DNA of 64,000 nt, from the NCBI RefSeq assembly GCF_030035675.1, contig NC_084500.1, forward strand, positions 12,769,100 through 12,833,099. Reading direction: 5' to 3'. Position 1 is the stretch's first letter; every line of letters starts with the position of its first letter. This DNA comes from Rhineura floridana. Its lineage: Eukaryota; Chordata; Lepidosauria; Squamata; Rhineuridae. This document shows, piece after piece, positions 10,860 through 21,256 of the stretch. The translations under genes were made by a program, and so were the position numbers. Below the pieces are notes generated by a model. That model had not been told where the DNA came from and made no database searches. It saw only the letters and a program-made list of their open reading frames with translations.

Positions 10860-13800
10860 TTAAAATGCCTGGGCGAAGAGGTAGGTCTTTACCTGGCGCC
10901 GAAAAGATAACAAAGAAGGCGCCAGGCGTATCTCATCAGGGAGGGCGTTCCATAGTTCGGGGGCCACCACTGAGAAGGCCCTAGCTCTAGTTATCGTTCT
11001 CCGTGCCTCCCTATGCGTTGGGACACGGAGAAGGGCCTTCGACGTCGAGCGCAGCGACCGGGTAGGTACATAGCGGAAGAGGCGTTCCGCCAGGTATTGC
11101 GGTCCGATGCCGTTAAGGGCTTTATAGGTAAGAACCAACACTTTGAATCTGGCCCGAAAACATATTGGTAGCCAGTGCAGCTGGGCCAGGACAGGTGTTA
11201 TATGATCAATTTTTTTTGTCCCAGTAAGAACTCTGGCCGCAGCATTCTGCACCAGCTGAAGTTTCCGAACCGTCTTCAGAGGTAACCCTACATAGAGTGC
11301 ATTACAGTAGTCCAATCTAGAGGTTACCAGAGCATGGATAACTGTGGCAAGGTTCTCCTTATCCAGATAGGGTCGTAGTTGGGCTACCAGCCGAAGCTGG
11401 TAGAACGCATTCCGTGCCACCGAGGCTACTTGAGCCTCCAGTGACAGGAGCGGATCTAATAAGACCCCCAAACTACGGACCTGCTCCTTTAGGGGGAGTG
11501 TAACCCCATCTAGGGTAGGTCGGACATCAACCATCTGGGCAGAGAGCCCCCACACCAACAGCATCTCAGTCTTGTCAGGATTGAGTCTCAGTTTATTAGC
11601 TCTCATCCAGTCCATTATCGCGGCCAGGCAGTGGTTTAGTACATTAACAGCCTCACCTGAAGAAGATGAAAAGGAGAAGTAGAGCTGCGTATCATCAGCA
11701 TATTGCTGGAAACGCACTCCAAATCTCCTAATGACCTCGCCCAGCGGCTTCATATAGATATTAAAGAGCATGGGGGACAGAACTGAACCCTGTGGGACCC
11801 CATATTGGAGTACCCAGGGACTCAAGTAATGCTCCCCAAGCACCACCTTCTGGAGACGATTCTTGAGGTAGGAGCACAGCCACTGCCAAGCAGTGCCTCC
11901 AACTCCCAAGTCCGCAAGTCGCCCCAGAAGGATACCATGGTCGATGGTATCAAAAGCCGCTGAGAGATCAAGGAGAACCAACAGAGTTACACTCCCTCTG
12001 TCTTTCTCCCGACAGAGGTCATCATACAGGGCGACCAAGGCTGTTTCTGTACCAAACCCCGGCCGAAAGCCCGATTGACATGGATCCAGATAATCAGTTT
12101 CATCCAAGAGAGCCTGGAGCTGGTGAGCGACCACACGCTCTAAAACCTTGCCCAGGAACGGAACATTTGCTACCGGTCTATAGTTGTCAAGATTTTCAGG
12201 GTCCAAGGAGGGTTTCTTTAGGAGCGGTCTCACCACCGCCTGTTTCAGGCAGGGTGGTACCACTCCCTCTCGTAAAGAGGCATTGATCACCTCCTTGGCC
12301 CATCCGGCTGTTCCGTTCCTGCTAGCTTTTATTAGCCATGAGGGGCAAGGATCCAGAGCAGAAGTGGTCGCCCGCACCTGTCCAAGCACCTTGTCCACGT
12401 CCTCGAGCTGAACCAACTGAAATTCATCCAATAAAACAGGACAGGACTGTGCTCCGGACACCTCATTAGGCTCAACTGCTACAATATTGGAGTCAAGGTC
12501 CCGGTGGATGTTTGTGATCTTATCTTGGAAGTGTCTCGCAAACTCATTACAGCGGGCTATTGATGGTATTATTGCGTTCTGAGGACCAGAGTGTAAAAGT
12601 CCCCGAACAACCTTATAAAGTTCCGCTGGGCGGTTAGAAGATGACTGAATGGAGGCAGCAAAGTACTGCTTCTTCGCTGCCCTCACCGCCTTCACATAGA
12701 GCTTGGTAGAGATCTTCACAAGTGCAAGACCACAGCCGTCGGGAGTTCGTCTCCATTTGCACTCAAGCCGTCTCCTTTCTTGCTTCATCACTCCTAGCTC
12801 CGGGGTAAACCGCGGAGCCAATTGAGCTCTGCAGAGGAGAGGGCGCACCGGGGCGATCGTGTCAACTGCCCGGGTCATTTCCGTATTCCACAGATTGACC
12901 AGGGTTTCGACAGGAGCGTCAGTTTTATCAGCCGGAAAACTCCCCAGAGCCTTCTGAAAACCTTCAGGATTCATTAGTCTCCGGGGGCGGACCATCTTAA
13001 TTGGTCCTCCATCCTTGCAGAGGGGAGAAAACATTGTGAGCCTACACCTAAATAGGCGATGATCTGTCCATGACAGAGGAATAGATGTAAAATCCCTCAC
13101 TCCCAGATCACCATCCCCTGCTCCAGTAGCAAAAATTAAGTCTAGAGTGTGCCCCGAAATATGCGTAGGGCCAGTAACAAATTGAGACAGCCCCATGGCT
13201 GTCATGGAGGCCATGAAGTCCTGAGCCGCCCCAGACAAAGCGGTCTCGGCATGAATGTTGAGATCCCCCAATACCATAAATTTGGGGGATCGCAACACCA
13301 AACCCGAGACCACCTCCGTCAGCTCAGTTAGGGAGGCTGTTGGGCAGCAGGGTGGACGGTACACCAACAGTATTCCCAGTCTGTCTCGCTGACCCAACGT
13401 AATATGGAGACACTCCAGACCATTAGCTACCTGGATAGGGTGCCTAATGAGAGGGATGGAACTTCTATAGACCACAGCGATTCCCCCTCCCCGACCCTCG
13501 GATCTACCCAGATGCTGAACCGAGTACCCAGGTGGGCACAGCTGGGAGAGATTAATGCCTCCCAGATCCCTCACCCATGTCTCAGTAATAAACGCCAGAT
13601 CGGCCGCCTCATCCACAATTAAATCATGGATGAGGGAAGCTTTATTATTTACCGATCTGGCATTAAGAAGCAGCAACTGGAGATCCGAGAGTTGGCTGAT
13701 AGAACTACCAGCAATCCTGTGGATGTGGGGAGGACCGGAACACGGTACAGCCACCAATTGTCTGGGCCGAGTTCCCCTCAACCGGCATGTCCTCCTCACA

Positions 13801-13952
13801 ACGCCATACCTCCCATTACCCGTCACTACGCTAACAGGGGCCCCCTCTGGTCCCCCCTCCCAATACCCTATCCTCCCACCCAGGCACATAATAAAATAAA
13901 ATAAAATAAAAATACACACACACTCACAACATACAGTCATACAAACATCCAC
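10860..13952 (-). CDS. L2 LINE endonuclease-reverse transcriptase, uninterrupted 1,030-codon frame
   Basis: The protein cuts target DNA and copies LINE RNA into it. The APE-type endonuclease spans about residues 92-305, with Asn97 in LLNARS, Glu124 in ITETW, Asp230 and Asn232 in GDLNIHA, Asp271 in HTLDLIF, and the SWTDHR motif at 294-299. The reverse transcriptase spans about residues 570-830, with the first catalytic Asp662 in LLDLSAAFDTID, GVPQGSVLSPMLF at 718-730 and YADD at 751-754. The C-terminal region (about 895-1030) has the HWLP and LWNALP blocks typical of L2. All catalytic residues I can check are present and there is no internal stop. The first 40 residues come from low-complexity sequence and may not be translated; homology-like sequence begins near residue 41. 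L2 rather than chicken-type CR1 is inferred from the LLDLSAAFDT and QQYADDTQLY wording. Confidence 0.88.
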   Translation of the reverse strand: MDVCMTVCCECVCIFILFYFIMCLGGRIGYWEGGPEGAPVSVVTGNGRYGVVRRTCRLRGTRPRQLVAVPCSGPPHIHRIAGSSISQLSDLQLLLLNARSVNNKASLIHDLIVDEAADLAFITETWVRDLGGINLSQLCPPGYSVQHLGRSEGRGGGIAVVYRSSIPLIRHPIQVANGLECLHITLGQRDRLGILLVYRPPCCPTASLTELTEVVSGLVLRSPKFMVLGDLNIHAETALSGAAQDFMASMTAMGLSQFVTGPTHISGHTLDLIFATGAGDGDLGVRDFTSIPLSWTDHRLFRCRLTMFSPLCKDGGPIKMVRPRRLMNPEGFQKALGSFPADKTDAPVETLVNLWNTEMTRAVDTIAPVRPLLCRAQLAPRFTPELGVMKQERRRLECKWRRTPDGCGLALVKISTKLYVKAVRAAKKQYFAASIQSSSNRPAELYKVVRGLLHSGPQNAIIPSIARCNEFARHFQDKITNIHRDLDSNIVAVEPNEVSGAQSCPVLLDEFQLVQLEDVDKVLGQVRATTSALDPCPSWLIKASRNGTAGWAKEVINASLREGVVPPCLKQAVVRPLLKKPSLDPENLDNYRPVANVPFLGKVLERVVAHQLQALLDETDYLDPCQSGFRPGFGTETALVALYDDLCREKDRGSVTLLVLLDLSAAFDTIDHGILLGRLADLGVGGTAWQWLCSYLKNRLQKVVLGEHYLSPWVLQYGVPQGSVLSPMLFNIYMKPLGEVIRRFGVRFQQYADDTQLYFSFSSSSGEAVNVLNHCLAAIMDWMRANKLRLNPDKTEMLLVWGLSAQMVDVRPTLDGVTLPLKEQVRSLGVLLDPLLSLEAQVASVARNAFYQLRLVAQLRPYLDKENLATVIHALVTSRLDYCNALYVGLPLKTVRKLQLVQNAAARVLTGTKKIDHITPVLAQLHWLPICFRARFKVLVLTYKALNGIGPQYLAERLFRYVPTRSLRSTSKALLRVPTHREARRTITRARAFSVVAPELWNALPDEIRLAPSLLSFRRQVKTYLFAQAF

Positions 13953-14044
13953 TCATTCCATTCAGGTCTACACAACAACCACAGTCCCGTGCTCCATGCG
14001 CACCAACACAGCTCTCAAACCGTTCTTCTTCCCGGGAAAAGCGC

Positions 14045-14435
14045 CACCTGGGGCCTGGTCCTGCAAGGTGCCCACGTGCAGAGCAGGAGCCCAAGAAGGA
14101 GAGAGCAGAGATGTTGGCCAAGCAGCAGCAAAGCAGGCAGATGGCTCTCCCTCCCTGGGCGGTGATGGTCCTCTTCCCTTGCAGGCACTGGATCTCCCAA
14201 GCCCCCTCAGCCAGCCGGCTTATATATCCCCTCCAGAGAAGGGACAGGTGGAACAGTATCAGGCACAGCTGGCTGAGTACCTGGAGCCTGGTCCTGCAAG
14301 GTGCCTACATGCAGAGCAGGAGCCCAAGAAGGAGAGAGCAGAGAAGTTGGCCAAGCAGCAACAGCACAAGCAGGCAGATGGCTCTTCCTCCCTGGGCGGT
14401 GATGGTCTTCTTCCCTTGCAGGCACAGGTAATCAG
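14045..14435 (-). repeat. Tandem duplication of about 235 bp with a TATA box, probable LINE 5' UTR
   Basis: The segment GCCTGGTCCTGCAAGGTGCC recurs at 14053 and, with one change, at 14286. Shared sequence continues through the GCAGGCAC blocks at 14181 and 14418. Between the two units the - strand reads GATATATAAGCC (TATA at about 14219-14226), correctly placed to start transcription toward the LINE. Tandem promoter monomers are known in some LINE families; assigning this pair to the L2 is an inference from position. It could instead be an unrelated local duplication. Confidence 0.55.
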
Positions 14436-14758
14436 GGACTGGGGGAGAAATTCAATTTGGTTTGCATTTAAAGGCAAAACTACCTAATTTGCACTTCCCA
14501 AAACCACATGAGAACCAAAACCCAGCCATCCTTTGAAATTTGCACTTCTCTGAATTGTGCAGTGCTGTTTCCTGGCCAAATAATACATACAAAAAGTGTT
14601 CGTAAAAGTTCATATATGAATGAAAATAACATACAAAAATGCAGCATTTTATATGGGAAAATGGCTCTGCAAAAATGTATAAGGCAAAATTGCACGCAAG
14701 AGTGTACATTAGACATTCCCACTACAATGCTGATGAATCTTCATGAGGACTTTTAAAG
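14436..14758 (+). repeat. Family D repeat
   Basis: GGGGGAGAAATTCAATTTGG, AAAATAACATACAAAAATGC and the end TGATGAATCTTCATGAGG. It is about 320 bp and lies directly behind the L2 5' region. Confidence 0.55.
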
Positions 14759-14774
14759 AAAAATCACAAACAGA

Positions 14775-15176
14775 CAGGTGTGTAGTCTTCTGGGGTCTGG
14801 AGGGGTCTTAACCCCCTATTTCTTTGGGAGCAGGGTCTCAACAGGGTCCCTGTATCTCCAGCATCCTATGAGCCAGTCAACATGAAGGGGGATTGTGTTA
14901 GCCACTTAGAAGAGTCTTCTAACATGCTTCCTTATTCTTACCTGCTGATTGGAGCCAGTCAGAATGAAAGGAAATTAGTCAGCCACCAAGAAGACTCTTC
15001 TCAGTAATTAACACTCTCCCTTTTCATGCTTATTGGCTCCTAGGGACATCTGTTGTTGTGGGAGAAGGCATTAAGAATGATCTCATTCTCAGCCCAGCAG
15101 CAAAAATGGGGGAGGGTGTGTGGCTATGACTATCATGAAGGGACCCTGCCTTTCTGAATTTGCCATTGCACTACTG
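14775..15176 (-). mobile_element. Foldback hAT-like element, copy 2
   Basis: Reverse orientation. The ends are CAGGTGTGTAGTC and GCACTACTG. The flanks are CAAACAGA (14767-14774) and CAAACGGA (15177-15184), matching at 7 of 8. The internal foldback is recognisable. Confidence 0.8.
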
Positions 15177-15349
15177 CAAACGGATGTGGAAACGTGGAGA
15201 GTTTAAAACTGGCACGGTTTGCTCATTCCTGAAGGAGTTCAGCTGGTGAGGATCAGTCCCTCTCTTTGTGATCTTTGGGCTGTGGTTGCCGCTACTTATG
15301 TCACCAAAACAGCTCCCCCCATCCACAAGACTGAGGTATCAACAAGCTT

Positions 15350-16182
15350 TGGGGAAGGGCCATAGCTCAGTGGCAGAGCCTCTGTTTTGCATGCAGGAGG
15401 TCTCGAGTTCAATCCCTGGCATCTCCAGGTAGGGCTGCGGGAGACTCCTGCCTGAAAACCATGGCATGTCATGTGCTCTGTTGAGCACTCCTGGCAAAGT
15501 GGAGAGGAGGAGGACTGGGATCTGGGTGAGGGGCCCAGTGGTTGTCAATGAGAGAGGGCTGAAACTTCACTAGTCTGGCCAGTGAAAGCCCTGCCCCTGA
15601 GGTGCCGCCTGCGCTAGATGAGATGGCGGCCAATGGCGAGTTTCCTATCGCTGTGCCTTCTGACCCTGCTCTGTCTCCAGAGATGCCCCCTGCTCTGTCC
15701 TGAGGGTGGGAGGAGTCAGAGTTGCGGCCGGAGGAGGAGAAGACTGGAGAAGGACTGGTCAAGGCTTCTCCTCCCATTGCCAAGGATGCACCAGGAGCTG
15801 CACAGGTGTGAGCAGACTGAGCCCGCTCACCCATCCGTCCGCAAGGCTGCCCGTTTGTTGGCCCAGTTCCCACGCAAGTAGTGAGCCCGCTGGAAGTCTA
15901 TTCATGTGGTCCTGGGGGGGGGGGCGTGTCACATTGTTGAGACATCATCTTGGCTTGAGTAGCCGTGCCATGTAGAGACCTAGAGACCTGTGTAATCTGT
16001 AACCTGAACTATGTACCACTCTAGAGTAAAGTTAAAAACAATGGAGAACAGCACATCAGTGATCCTGAGTCTGATTTCGAGGGGTTGAGCCAGGACATGG
16101 AGAGCCGCTGCCAGTCAGTGTAGACGGTACTGAGCTAGATGGGTCGATGGTCTAACCTGGTATAAAGCATGTTCCTATGAAG
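15350..16182 (+). mobile_element. tRNA-Ala SINE split by an insertion
   Basis: The head and first half are at 15350-15467 (GCCATAGCTCAGTGGCAGAG). The second half is at 16090-16180 (GAGCTAGATGGGTCGATGG). The intervening 620 bp is listed separately. Confidence 0.75.
15468..16088 (+). mobile_element. Unclassified insertion splitting a tRNA-Ala SINE, possibly an LTR-element fossil
   Basis: The SINE reads normally up to about 15467 and resumes at about 16090. Between them lie a proline/acid-rich coding-like stretch, a run of ten G bases (15907-15916), and a segment opening TGTCACATTG. A repeated CATGG lies at both junctions. The G-run followed by TGTCA resembles the 3' end of an LTR element, but this is not proven. 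Confidence 0.4.
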
Positions 16183-17247
16183 CCCACGGTTTTCAGAAGC
16201 ACAGGAAAGCTGTAAAGCAGGCAATGGGGTCTGAGCACGTTCAGTGGGCATGGAATGCTGGCTGACTGTTGCAGGGTGTGTGTATGTGAAATAGAAAAGG
16301 AGAGAATGGAGTGACCAGAATCCTGAACAGGCATCACTCCATGCTGCAACATTTTGTTGCGGCTCAGCTGTTTCTGCTCAATGACAGTCTGGCGCTTTCA
16401 GTCTTCAGAAGCACTCTGTATATTTCCTCACTAGCACTAAAAGCCTGAAGGTTAGCCACCCGTGTGTGGGCAACAGTTAAGGCTTGGCCCTTCACCCCCA
16501 TGATCTGTCCTAGACAGGCCCATGTAGTTGCTGATCATTATCCAGACAGTTACCATGTGGGTTGCCTGGAATGCCACAGCTGCTCCTCATTTTCTCCAAA
16601 GCGTCACCAGGAACTACATCTTATCTGAACGAGCTTCTCCCACCAGTCCTTGCTGCTGTCGTTGCAGTATGCTTCTCCGAGAGTTACTCCCCTCTCTTAC
16701 CAGATCTGAGCATGCCTGCATTCCAGACCCATCAGAGCTGGATGCTTTTTATTTATCGCTCTGGCATGAGAGAGCACACTACAAGTCTCTTTCTATCACA
16801 CAAAGCATGTGACCTGGATACATATTAATAAGACTCAAGAGTTATTTAATATTGGAAGGTTCTTTTATTTTTGGTATGCAAAACAAAAGTTGCAGGGGAA
16901 CCACAGAAAAGAAAGTATTTAGAAACAGTTCTTACTTATTATTTAGCCATCCTGTTGAGGAGAACCAAAACCGAGCTAAAGCAAGCAGCCTATCCCTGTG
17001 TGAGCTTACCTGGGACTCACAGCGCATCTCTATGTATATTTACTCAGAAATACTTCATTCTGTTTAGTTATATTCTGTTTTTGGTTCAAATAGCAACGGT
17101 GGTGTGTGTGTGTGTGAGGATCAGGATCAAGATTGTGGCATCCAGGGAGGTGGAGACTTATCTGTTTCCTCAAGGTATGGTCTTAAAGACAATTCCCCCT
17201 GTACCTTCTGCCTGCAGCAAAGGAGAAGATAGCATAATAATAATAAT
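16183..17247. other. Unassigned unique-looking sequence
   Basis: No repeat family recognised over 1 kb. Open stretches of up to 160 codons show no domain. Confidence 0.4.
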
Positions 17248-17347
17248 AGGTGCTGGGAATTGTAGCTCTGTGTGGTATAAACTACAGTTCCCAGGATTCT
17301 TTTCAGGAAACCATGTGCTTCAAATGCATGGTGTAGATGTGACCTTA
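17248..17347. mobile_element. MITE with ZNF143/THAP11-like motifs
   Basis: GTGCTGGGAATTGTAGCTCT, AAACTACAGTTCCCAGGATT and the end GTAGATGTGACCTT. Confidence 0.65.
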
Positions 17348-17965
17348 CTCTGATGGGGACAATATCCTCCATTGCACCTGAGGGCACTGGGGTAGCTTAG
17401 GAGCTCAGGAAGCGATGTGGCACACACACTCTCAAGACCGTCAGTTCCTGGATGATTTTTGTTGGAAATGCATCACTGGGAAGCAAGGGTCAGAGTCTTC
17501 CTCTGCAGCCCTGACATGAATTCCAACGGCTCCCGCAAAGGCAGACTCTTTGCAGCCACCATTTCGATTCAGGCTGTGGCTGGAGGTAGATATAAGAACC
17601 TCATAAAAAAGTAAGAGTTAGATACCAAAAACACCTTGTGTAGTGAGTGGGATGTGCCCCAGCGCTATTGTGATTGTAGTATTTATACATGAAGAGATGG
17701 GGTGGGTGAGGGTATCTTTCGCTCAGGAGAGGAGATTTTATTTGAAATGTATTGCTCTTCTTTTACTGTATGTTGTTGAACTGTGCTTTCTTGAAATATG
17801 ACTTGTATTTTAATATGTATTTTCCTTTTACATGTGTTTAATTGTGGTAGCCTATGGCTCTGAGCAATAAGGATTCATTTCATTTCATAAAATATCATTA
17901 TAAATATATAAAGTAAAATAAATCAAATAAAATCTTGATTGAAAAATGGTGTGTGTTAAGAATGT
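17348..17965. other. Unassigned sequence
   Basis: There is nothing I can assign. An AT-rich end near 17880-17940 may be a retroelement tail. Confidence 0.35.
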
Positions 17966-18062
17966 AAGAAGAGCATGCTGGATCAGCCCGTCTAGTCTAG
18001 CATCCTGTTCTCACAGTGGCCAACCAGTTGCCCAAAGGAAGCCTGCAAGCAGTACTTGAATG
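17966..18062 (-). mobile_element. CR1-type 3' segment
   Basis: Reverse of the segment with GGACTAGA..GGATCCAGC and CACTGTGAGAACAGGATGC. The same segment occurs at 30005-30150 and 46330-46440. Confidence 0.6.
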
Positions 18063-18245
18063 CAAGAGTACTCTCTACTGAAATTGCACTTTCCAAAACA
18101 CTGTGCGAACGGAAACACTGCCATCCTTTGAAATTTGCAGTTCTCTGGATTTTGCAATGAACTTCTCCAGCCAAGAGATGTGTACACAAATGCAACATGG
18201 GCATTAAAAGGCATATATGAATGAAAATAGCGGACAAAAATGTTG
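18058..18245 (+). repeat. Family D repeat, partial
   Basis: CATCCTTTGAAATTTGCAGT and CATATATGAATGAAAATAGC match 14530-14630. Confidence 0.5.
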
Positions 18246-18979
18246 CCCACTCCTGGCGTGCATGGAATCTTATCCCAGTACCCTCGGAACAACTCTGCAA
18301 AGAAGGTCAGTCTGAGAGATTGTGATGAGCCCAACATCACCCAGTTATCTTCCCTTCAGTGCAAGTTTGAATACTCTATGCACAAATACACTGCACTGTC
18401 TCTAAGTGTATTAAGCAGTCTCTGGGAACAAACTAGTGCAAATGCACCCTTAGGGGGAAGCAACTTCTTCAGCGCTAAGTGCCATCCACTTTGCTCACAC
18501 AACCCAGCTATTATTGCCTGCTCTCTGTTTTATATATGGCAGCCAAGAAAATAAGATTGCTTACAGGAGTAAGTTGAAGGGCTTGTTGAAAAGGAGACGC
18601 ACTCTCTTCCAGATGAATCTACCAGAAAGGCTTTCTGCTAGTTCACTGGAGGGCATTTCAACATATGCGCACAAGGACAAAAAGGAAGTTTTCCTTTGAA
18701 TAGGCAGGAATGGTGTCAGTGGCCAGCAGAGTTGGGCATATGCCAGGGCCCACGCATCAGCTGGGGCCCACCATGGACTGGAGCTGTTGAAACTGACTGC
18801 CGTCACTGAGATGAGCAGCAAGTTGTTCATGGCAGGGAGGAAGAAGAGAAGCATCCTCTTTGTCCATCTGTTTGATCCACACACGTTTTTGCTAGTTTGA
18901 GTGACTCAGCTGGCAATGTGAGGTGGCTGCTTCAGGTGGCAGATGCTAGGGGACAGAGAGTGGTAGCGAGGTGTTAGAT
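18246..18979. other. Unassigned sequence
   Basis: No gene or clear repeat seen. Confidence 0.4.
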
Positions 18980-19300
18980 CAGCAGTGGGGAACCTCTGCC
19001 CCACATGCCTCATTAGGCATGGTTCTGATTTGACCCACGAGGCCATTTTCCCCAAGCCACGCCTTTTAAATGTGGTGCCATATGCAAGGCCCATTGGGAT
19101 TGGTTCGACCTGGGAGCTCCAATCGGCGGGTTGGCGGTGACTTCAAACTCCGCTGGGATCAGCTGTACTCTGGAGTTTCCAATCAAGGGCTTGAAGTCAC
19201 CAGCAACCAGCTTATGAGTACTGACTTCAACTCTGGCTTGGATTGGCTGTGATCTTCCTTTGCAGTGAGGCTTGGATTTCAACCCACGCCCCCACCCTGG
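18980..19300 (+). mobile_element. hAT-like element
   Basis: CAGCAGTGGGGAACCTC followed by the CATTAGGCATGG block and GCCATTTTCCCC is typical of a hAT terminus. The right end is not defined. Confidence 0.4.
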
Positions 19301-19354
19301 GACTTTTTGTGCTAAGGAAAGTTATAGAAGGGGGGGAAACGGACAAGTAAATAG

Positions 19355-19600
19355 ATTTGTAAAATTTATTTATTTATTTATTTATTATTTTATTTATACC
19401 CCTTCCTTCCTTCCAGCAGGAGCCCAGGGCAGTAAACAGAAACACTAAAAACACTCTAAAACATCATAAAAAGACCTTAAAATACATTAAAACAAAACAA
19501 CGTTAAAAACATTAAAAAAAACTTTAAAAACATCTTTTAAAAAAAGGGTTAAAGATATTAAAAGACATATTAAAAGCAATTCTAACACAGACGCAGAATG
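19355..19600 (-). mobile_element. L2-type LINE 3' end
   Basis: The (TTTA)n tail at 19360-19390 is followed, on the - strand sense, by a stretch matching the common 3' UTR (CTGGGCTCCTGCTGGAAGGA then GGGGTATAAATAA). There is no coding left. Confidence 0.6.
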
Positions 19601-19739
19601 GTGGTCTTTATATATCATGTTTTGGAACAACAAGATTCAAGACAAAATATATCCTTATTCTTTATATACAGTACTTTAAAAGGGGAATGAAAATGACATA
19701 GGCTTACAAATTCTTACGGGTTTTGTTTTAATTCTGATT

Positions 19740-20200
19740 GTATTGACTATAAATTTGTTACGTTGTGAAAGCTATGTTTTGTTGTGACCATTTGGAAAAT
19801 TGAGGGGAAAATTAAATAGGAAAATGCACTGGGAAATGTGGGCGACAATTGATGTGATGTCGCATAACTTCCCAGAAAATAAATCACGTTATCCAGCAGC
19901 GAGCTAAGCTCCACCGTCACCAGCTCTCTGAACCTCATATGTCTGGTGTAAACCCTTAGCCCTTGCAAGCCTTTGCCAGGCTGCATGGAGTTTCCCATAT
20001 CTTCACCTTTTAGATTTAAAAAGGAGCTAATTGATGGCACTGAAATGCAAAACAAGGTGCTTTCTTTCACATCTTTGAACTCCACATTAATTGAACAGGC
20101 AGTCACTAACAGACTGGAGAATCCTCACTTTACTCTTAAAGTATGAATTGAAAATATGGAGGAAGAGATGGAGAGAATATACTGTGCTATTCTTTCACTT
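19740..20200. other. Unique-looking sequence, candidate conserved noncoding element
   Basis: AGGAGCTAATTGATGGCACT and TCCACATTAATTGAACAGGC lie in a repeat-free stretch with balanced composition. No coding motif seen in the 119-codon reverse frame. Confidence 0.35.
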
Positions 20201-20502
20201 CCCTTCTCTCTGCGTACAACCAAGCAGCTGAAGTAATAATAATAATTCACTAATAGGCAAAAAACCTTGCGGTTTAAGAACGTACCTATAGCCAACAGAT
20301 ATTTCTATCAAACTTTTAAAAGCAGGGAAATTGGGCAGCTATAGTGAATGCACCAGGGGTGCAGGAAGCCTGACCTCCTCTCTGAGATATTGTACTGCCC
20401 TACAAATTGGTCAAAATGCAAACACAATTTGGGTTGGTCTTTCACAGTCCAATCCACTTCCTCTGTAGCTTGGAAGAATTTGGTAACGTGTCTCTGAGCA
20501 CC

Positions 20503-20543
<41 letters not shown>

Positions 20544-20545
20544 TA
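20503..20545. repeat. (AAT)n microsatellite
   Basis: About fourteen units. Confidence 0.9.
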
Positions 20546-20582
20546 GTTGCATTTTTGCATTCAGGTGCCTTAAAGCGTCTTA

Positions 20583-20690
20583 CAGGGGCATAGATCCATG
20601 GCAGAGCATCTGTTTTGCATGCTCCCAGGTTCAAGCCCTGACATCTCCAGACAGGACCAGCAAAGATGCCTGCCATCAGATGTTCACTTT
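20583..20690 (+). mobile_element. tRNA-Ala SINE, 5' fragment
   Basis: CAGAGCATCTGTTTTGCATG and CAAGCCCTGACATCTCCAG. Only the head and some body are present. Confidence 0.6.
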
Positions 20691-21256
20691 GTCAGCCTCC
20701 TTTCCTCTCTCCGGGTGTTTCTAACACAGCTTCAAACTCCTCTGGTTGTCCTCTTCCAAAAAAAAAAAAAAAGCATCTCTCTTTGACTGAAAGTTTTGGT
20801 TGTAGTTAGGAAGAATACTGATGAGAGTGTGGTTCAACCACTCACCGCTCTAAAGGGTCATTTTTTCTGACCCTGTGGCACTTTGATCCTATCCCTTCCC
20901 TGCCTATTCATTTATTTAATTTATAAGACTGGGTATTTTGAGATGCAGCTCAGTTGTGTCTTGCATTACATTCCCACGCTTGAAATCCTGGAAGGGTTGA
21001 AGAGGACAGTGGAGAGTCTCCACAAGCCTTTACCAATCGGGTGCCCTCCATATGCCCAGCACACTGGCTGGAGCTGATTGGAGTTGTAGTACAAAACATT
21101 TGGAGGGCACCGGGTTGGAAGGCTCTTCTAGCCAATCAGTGCAAAGGCCCCATGGTAACTGACAAACTCTAGGCTCTTTAAAAAAATTACAAAGTGAAGG
21201 CTTCAGTTCTTATGCACTCTCCCCTGGAAGTAAGCCCCATTGAACTCAGGGGGATC

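Larger units (their letters stand above)
10690..14435 (-). mobile_element. L2-clade LINE, long copy with intact coding frame
   Basis: The element reads on the - strand. Its 3' end (10690-10859) has the usual L2 tail: a segment reading GGGCGGTCTAAAAATGTAAT on the - strand, followed by a TTTTA-rich tail. The coding region follows at 10860-13952. A tandem-duplicated, TATA-containing segment at about 14045-14435 is probably its 5' UTR. No ORF1-like frame is seen upstream, so the 5' end may be short or partial. No certain target duplication was found. The intact frame suggests a recent insertion. Confidence 0.85.

Noticed and set aside
10685-14440. AGGTA-type words at both borders of the L2 as a target duplication
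   Set aside because: The match is only about five clear bases and the element ends are not sharply defined, so it is not better than chance.
13996-14487. A 163-codon forward frame with a KKERAEKLAKQQQ-like block
   Set aside because: The protein-like look repeats because the DNA is a tandem duplication. It lies opposite the L2, where a 5' UTR is expected, and continues into an unrelated repeat.
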